A stretch of DNA of 64,000 nt from Tissierella praeacuta DSM 18095. Its GTDB lineage: Bacteria; Bacillota; Clostridia; Tissierellales; Tissierellaceae. Position 1 is the first letter of the stretch, and each line of letters starts with the position of its first letter. Position numbers and translations under genes: made by a program. This document shows, in pieces, positions 60,718-64,000 of the stretch. The stretch spans positions 62,001 through 126,000 of the forward strand of contig NZ_FQTY01000001.1 of assembly GCF_900128955.1 (NCBI RefSeq), given 5' to 3'. The notes under the pieces were generated by a model. It did no database searches. It was given only the letters and a program-made list of their open reading frames with translations, and was not told the origin of the DNA.

Positions 60718-61770
60718 ATGACAAAATCTACGAATAAATATTTAAATCTGCTCCTAACAACTTTAGTTTCCATATTCATAGGTGCTGTTATTATGCTTTT
60801 TCTTGGTCATAATCCTATAGAAGCATATTTCCAGCTTTTTAAAGGAGCTTTTGTTGGTAAATTAAATTTGGGCACAACATTACAAAAGTTTGTACCATTG
60901 CTTTTGACATCAATAGCATTTGTAGTATCGTCAAGAGCAGGGGTTTTTAATGTAGGAGTAGAAGGTGAGCTTTATTTAGGTGCAATAGCTGCTGCCTGGG
61001 TTGGTTTTACATTTACAAGTTTACCGGGACCACTATTGATTATACTTTGTATTATGGTTGCAGCTCTAATAGGTGCTGCTTGGTCATATATCCCAAGTTC
61101 TTTAAAAGCCTATTTAGGAGTAAATGAAGTTTGTGTAACCATACTAATGAACTATGTGGCGAAATATATTACATCCTATCTAGTAAATGGACCATTCAGT
61201 GCCAAAACAGGAGTACCACAGACTCCAACAATAGCTAATAGTGCAAAGTTGACTCAATTTTTGAAGCCAAGTCAAGCAAATACTGGACTTTTTATAGCAA
61301 TTGGATTAGCAATAGTTATTTACTGGATTTTAACTAAATCTAGTTGGGGATATAGATTTACAAGTGTTGGACTAAATCCATTTCACGCTGAGTATATTGG
61401 AATTAGTCCAAAAAGGAGTATGATTCATGCAATGTATTTGAGTGGAGCTATTGGTGGAATTGCAGGAGCTCTTGAAGTACTTGGAACTTATGGATATTTT
61501 CTTGATAATTTTTCTTCAGGCATTGCTTTTGATGGCATGCTTGCAGCACTAATAGTAAAAAATGATATAAAAATGGTCCCCTTCATGGCATTTTTCCTTG
61601 CAGTTCTAAAATCTGGTGCTCTGGGAATGGAAAGATATACTGGAGTACCAAAATCAATAGTTGATACAATAATCGCTATATTTATAATATTTGCAACAAT
61701 GGAAGCCTTATTTGCCTTTAACAAAAAAAGAAAGGCAAAGAATACACAAACTGTTAAGGAACAAATTTAA
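60718..61770 (+). CDS. Nucleoside ABC transporter permease 1
   Basis: The 350-residue membrane protein has about ten helices of the BPD_transp_2 type. FNVGVEGELYLGAIAAAW and GVNEVCVTILMNYVAKYI are family hallmarks, and GLNPFHAEYIGISPKRSM is the ATPase-contact loop. The ATG at 60718 follows GGGAGGG and almost touches the ATPase gene stop. Confidence 0.93.
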   Translation: MTKSTNKYLNLLLTTLVSIFIGAVIMLFLGHNPIEAYFQLFKGAFVGKLNLGTTLQKFVPLLLTSIAFVVSSRAGVFNVGVEGELYLGAIAAAWVGFTFTSLPGPLLIILCIMVAALIGAAWSYIPSSLKAYLGVNEVCVTILMNYVAKYITSYLVNGPFSAKTGVPQTPTIANSAKLTQFLKPSQANTGLFIAIGLAIVIYWILTKSSWGYRFTSVGLNPFHAEYIGISPKRSMIHAMYLSGAIGGIAGALEVLGTYGYFLDNFSSGIAFDGMLAALIVKNDIKMVPFMAFFLAVLKSGALGMERYTGVPKSIVDTIIAIFIIFATMEALFAFNKKRKAKNTQTVKEQI

Positions 61771-61784
61771 AGGAGGGCTAAAAA

Positions 61785-62714
61785 GTGAATTTTCATTCAA
61801 TTTTTGATTATACATTGATATATGCTACTATAAGAGCCTCAACTCCTATTTTGTTTGCTGCTTTGGCTGCCGTAATTACAGAACAAGGTGATATTACAAA
61901 TATAGGAACTGAAGGGATTATGCTTACAGCGTCATTTGTGGCTGTTTTGGTTAGTTATTCAACAGGAAGCTGGGTACTTGCACTATTAATAGCAATGATT
62001 GCAGGGATATTGACAGCACTTATTATGGCTGTTGCTCATATAAAATATAAAGCAGATATAACTGCTATTGGTACAGCGATTAACATATTTGCACTTGCTA
62101 TTACCAAGTTTGGAATAAAGCAATTTCTTGGAACTACTGGGAGCTTTACAAGTCCTGAAATTATTGGAATACCTAGAGTAAATATTCCAATTTTGCAAGG
62201 TAACAAGTATCTAGATGGAATATTTAATAATTGGTCGCTGATGGAAATAGTTGGAATAATTATGGTTCTTGTTTTAAGTTTCTTGCTTTATCGCACAGTA
62301 TGGGGACTTCGACTTCGTTCTGTGGGACGCTTTCCAATGGCAGCAGAAACTGCAGGGATAAATGTAAATAAAATGAAATATCAAGTAATGATAATTTCGG
62401 GAATTTTAGGTGGGATGGCTGGTGCTCATCTTTCAATAGGGTATTCTCAGATGTTTATTGAAAATATGACTAATGGAAGAGGTTTTATGGGTGTTGCAGC
62501 CATGTTCTTTGGAGGAGCAAACCCTATATTCGCATGGATAGGAAGTTTGCTTTTTGGATTTGTTGATAGTATTGGTGGAAGATTACAAGCATATGGATGG
62601 CCTTCCCAATTTGTTCTTATGCTACCTTATATTATTACAGTAGCAGTACTTGCCATTTCCTTATGGAGAAAAGCAAGAAAAGAACAAAAAAGGAAAAGTT
62701 CATTAATCTTATAG
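61785..62714 (+). CDS. Nucleoside ABC transporter permease 2
   Basis: The 309-residue membrane protein pairs with the preceding permease. It has RASTPILFAALAAVITEQGDITNIGTEGIM, typical of the second permease of nucleoside importers, and LRSVGRFPMAAETAGINVNKMKY as coupling loop. The start is GTG with AAAGGAGGG upstream. Confidence 0.93.
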   Translation: MNFHSIFDYTLIYATIRASTPILFAALAAVITEQGDITNIGTEGIMLTASFVAVLVSYSTGSWVLALLIAMIAGILTALIMAVAHIKYKADITAIGTAINIFALAITKFGIKQFLGTTGSFTSPEIIGIPRVNIPILQGNKYLDGIFNNWSLMEIVGIIMVLVLSFLLYRTVWGLRLRSVGRFPMAAETAGINVNKMKYQVMIISGILGGMAGAHLSIGYSQMFIENMTNGRGFMGVAAMFFGGANPIFAWIGSLLFGFVDSIGGRLQAYGWPSQFVLMLPYIITVAVLAISLWRKARKEQKRKSSLIL

Positions 62715-62739
62715 AATTAAATTATAAAGGAGTACTAAT

Positions 62740-63675
62740 ATGGATAAAAGAAAAATTATATTAGACTGTGACCCAGGACATGATGATGCCGTGGCTATTA
62801 TGATGGCGGCCAAGCACCCGAAGATAAATCTTCTTGGAATTACCGTTGTGGCTGGAAATCAAACTATAGAGAAGACTACTAGAAATGCTTTAAATGTATG
62901 CCAATATTTAAATATTAATGTCCCTGTTTATGAAGGTTGTAGTCATCCAATGATAAGGACAAGACAGGTAATTGCAGAAGATATTCATGGAGAAACAGGG
63001 CTTGATGGACCAACTTTTGGTTCATTAACAAAAAAATCAGAAGATAAACATGCTGTAAACTATATAATTGATACTCTTATGGAATCAGAAGGAGATATTA
63101 CTCTTGTGCCAACTGGACCATTAACTAATATTGCAATGGCAATGCGTATGGAGCCTAGGATTGTAGATAAGATTCAAGAAATAGTTCTTATGGGTGGAGC
63201 TTACCAATTAGGGAATGTTACCCCTGCTGCAGAATTCAATATTTTAGCAGATGCTGAGGCAGCATATGTAGTATTTACATCAGGAAGACCTATTGTTATG
63301 ATGGGACTGGATTTAACAAGACAAGCATTATGCTATCCTTCTATAGTTGATAGAATGAAGAATATTGATACAAAGGCTGCTCATCTTTTTACAGATTTAA
63401 TGAGATTCTTTGGACAACAACAAAAAGAGGTATTTGGTTGGGAGGGTGGACCACTTCATGATCCTACATGCATAGCTTATCTTATTGATCCAAGTTGTAT
63501 TGAAGTAAAACCTATGTATACAGAAGTGGAAATAAGAAGTGAAAAATGTTATGGGCGTACATTATGTGATTATTTTAATACAACTAAGAAGGAGCCAAAT
63601 GTATTAGTTGCAGTAAAACTTCATAAGGAAAAATTTTGGGATATAGTTGAAAATTGTATAAGATTGTATAATTAA
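62740..63675 (+). CDS. Nucleoside hydrolase (IunH/RihB type)
   Basis: It cleaves ribonucleosides to base and ribose. The 311-residue protein has the Ca-binding [12 protein letters not shown] at the N-terminus, [34 protein letters not shown] and the catalytic His in GPLHDP. Bases freed here could feed apt. AAAGGAG precedes the ATG. Confidence 0.95.
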   Translation: MDKRKIILDCDPGHDDAVAIMMAAKHPKINLLGITVVAGNQTIEKTTRNALNVCQYLNINVPVYEGCSHPMIRTRQVIAEDIHGETGLDGPTFGSLTKKSEDKHAVNYIIDTLMESEGDITLVPTGPLTNIAMAMRMEPRIVDKIQEIVLMGGAYQLGNVTPAAEFNILADAEAAYVVFTSGRPIVMMGLDLTRQALCYPSIVDRMKNIDTKAAHLFTDLMRFFGQQQKEVFGWEGGPLHDPTCIAYLIDPSCIEVKPMYTEVEIRSEKCYGRTLCDYFNTTKKEPNVLVAVKLHKEKFWDIVENCIRLYN

Positions 63676-63698
63676 TATTATTTGGGGTGGTGAGAAGA

Positions 63699-64000
63699 AT
63701 GATTGAACAATTAAAGATTGCCCTAGAAGAAAATAAGAATAAGTATATTTCTCGTCTTGCAGACCTTGTAGCAATAGATACTCGTGATATTGGGCATGGG
63801 ATTGATGGAGGATTGGAAAAAGAAGGACAGGACTATCTAATAAATATGTTTAATAATATGGGAGCAACTGTAGTAAAGGATCAAGTAACAGAGGAAGTAA
63901 TTCAAAAGAGTATTAAAGAATTTAAAGAAGGTAACCCAGGTCATAATTATGATAACAGATATAATGTATATGCAACCTTTAAAGGGAATGGTGGCAAATC
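63699..64000 (+). CDS. M20-family metallopeptidase/deacylase (3' end outside window)
   Basis: The first 100 residues are visible: KNKYISRLADLVAIDTRDIGHG, then GLEKEGQDYLINMFNNMGA, and YNVYATFKGNGGKS just before the expected metal-binding GHxDVV motif. This matches the N-terminus of ArgE/DapE-like M20 enzymes. GGGGTGGTGAG precedes the ATG. It is 23 bp after the nucleoside hydrolase gene and so probably in the same operon. The substrate cannot be told. Confidence 0.85.
   Translation, partial: MIEQLKIALEENKNKYISRLADLVAIDTRDIGHGIDGGLEKEGQDYLINMFNNMGATVVKDQVTEEVIQKSIKEFKEGNPGHNYDNRYNVYATFKGNGGK

Noticed and set aside
1-64000. CRISPR arrays, T-box or other riboswitches, rRNA genes
   Set aside because: I looked for spaced repeats, T-box GGGTGGTACC-type motifs, purine and other riboswitch cores and rRNA landmarks and found none. 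The L21 leader is the only cis-acting RNA I can support.

Overview
The window is AT-rich DNA from a Gram-positive, strictly anaerobic, probably spore-forming bacterium of the Clostridia/Tissierellia type. This rests on strong AGGAGG ribosome binding sites, frequent TTG/GTG starts, a full Rnf complex, a complete selenocysteine locus, and the Firmicutes order rng-rplU-prp-rpmA-obgE-yhbY-nadD-yqeK-rsfS. I cannot name the species from sequence alone. Nearly all intact genes lie on the + strand.

Layout. 1-2.8 kb: a NifX-like protein cut by the window edge, an FMN-binding glutamate-synthase-like protein, and a lipoprotein with two rhodanese domains. 3-6.2 kb: a decayed accessory patch with a small minus-strand gene behind a mother-cell sigma-like promoter, an AraC remnant, a long hairpin, a broken secreted-protein gene, a small membrane protein, and the end of an integrative element abutting tRNA-Leu(CAA). 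6.4-12.9 kb: polA, coaE, a lytic transglycosylase, an orphan peptide-binding lipoprotein, tRNA-Leu(GAG) and apt. 13.3-18.3 kb: rnfCDGEAB. 18.4-28.2 kb: a NusG-domain-II protein, a Gx transporter, maf, radC, mreBCD, a very large PBP2 and minCDE. 28.4-30.7 kb: an FMN-binding lipoprotein and its likely flavinyl transferase ApbE. 30.8-39.8 kb: a radical SAM pair, rng, the L21 leader with rplU-prp-rpmA, obgE, yhbY, nadD, yqeK, rsfS and a RidA protein. 39.8-41.8 kb: a D,D-carboxypeptidase and ComEA.

41.8-48.4 kb holds the selenocysteine locus. selD carries an in-frame UGA, so SelD is probably itself a selenoprotein. It is followed by selA, selB, an orphan OmpR-type response regulator and tRNA-Sec. 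The 3' end of tRNA-Sec and its terminator recur, degraded, 1.2 kb downstream and bracket an integrase-like fragment and two small membrane-protein genes. I read this as a decayed element integrated at selC.

48.6-57.7 kb: a GATase-type gamma-glutamyl hydrolase, alanine racemase, a serine hydrolase without signal peptide, a complete Dpp/Opp-type importer and the stub of an M55 D-aminopeptidase. Together they suggest uptake and breakdown of murein or D-amino-acid peptides. 57.9-64 kb: a nucleoside importer (BMP lipoprotein, double ATPase, two permeases), a nucleoside hydrolase and the start of an M20 peptidase, behind a promoter with a LacI-type palindrome.

Most of the window is conserved housekeeping. 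The best leads are the selC scar, the self-encoded selenocysteine locus with its orphan regulator, the murein-peptide cluster, the rnf leader palindromes and the broken secreted-protein/membrane-protein pair.
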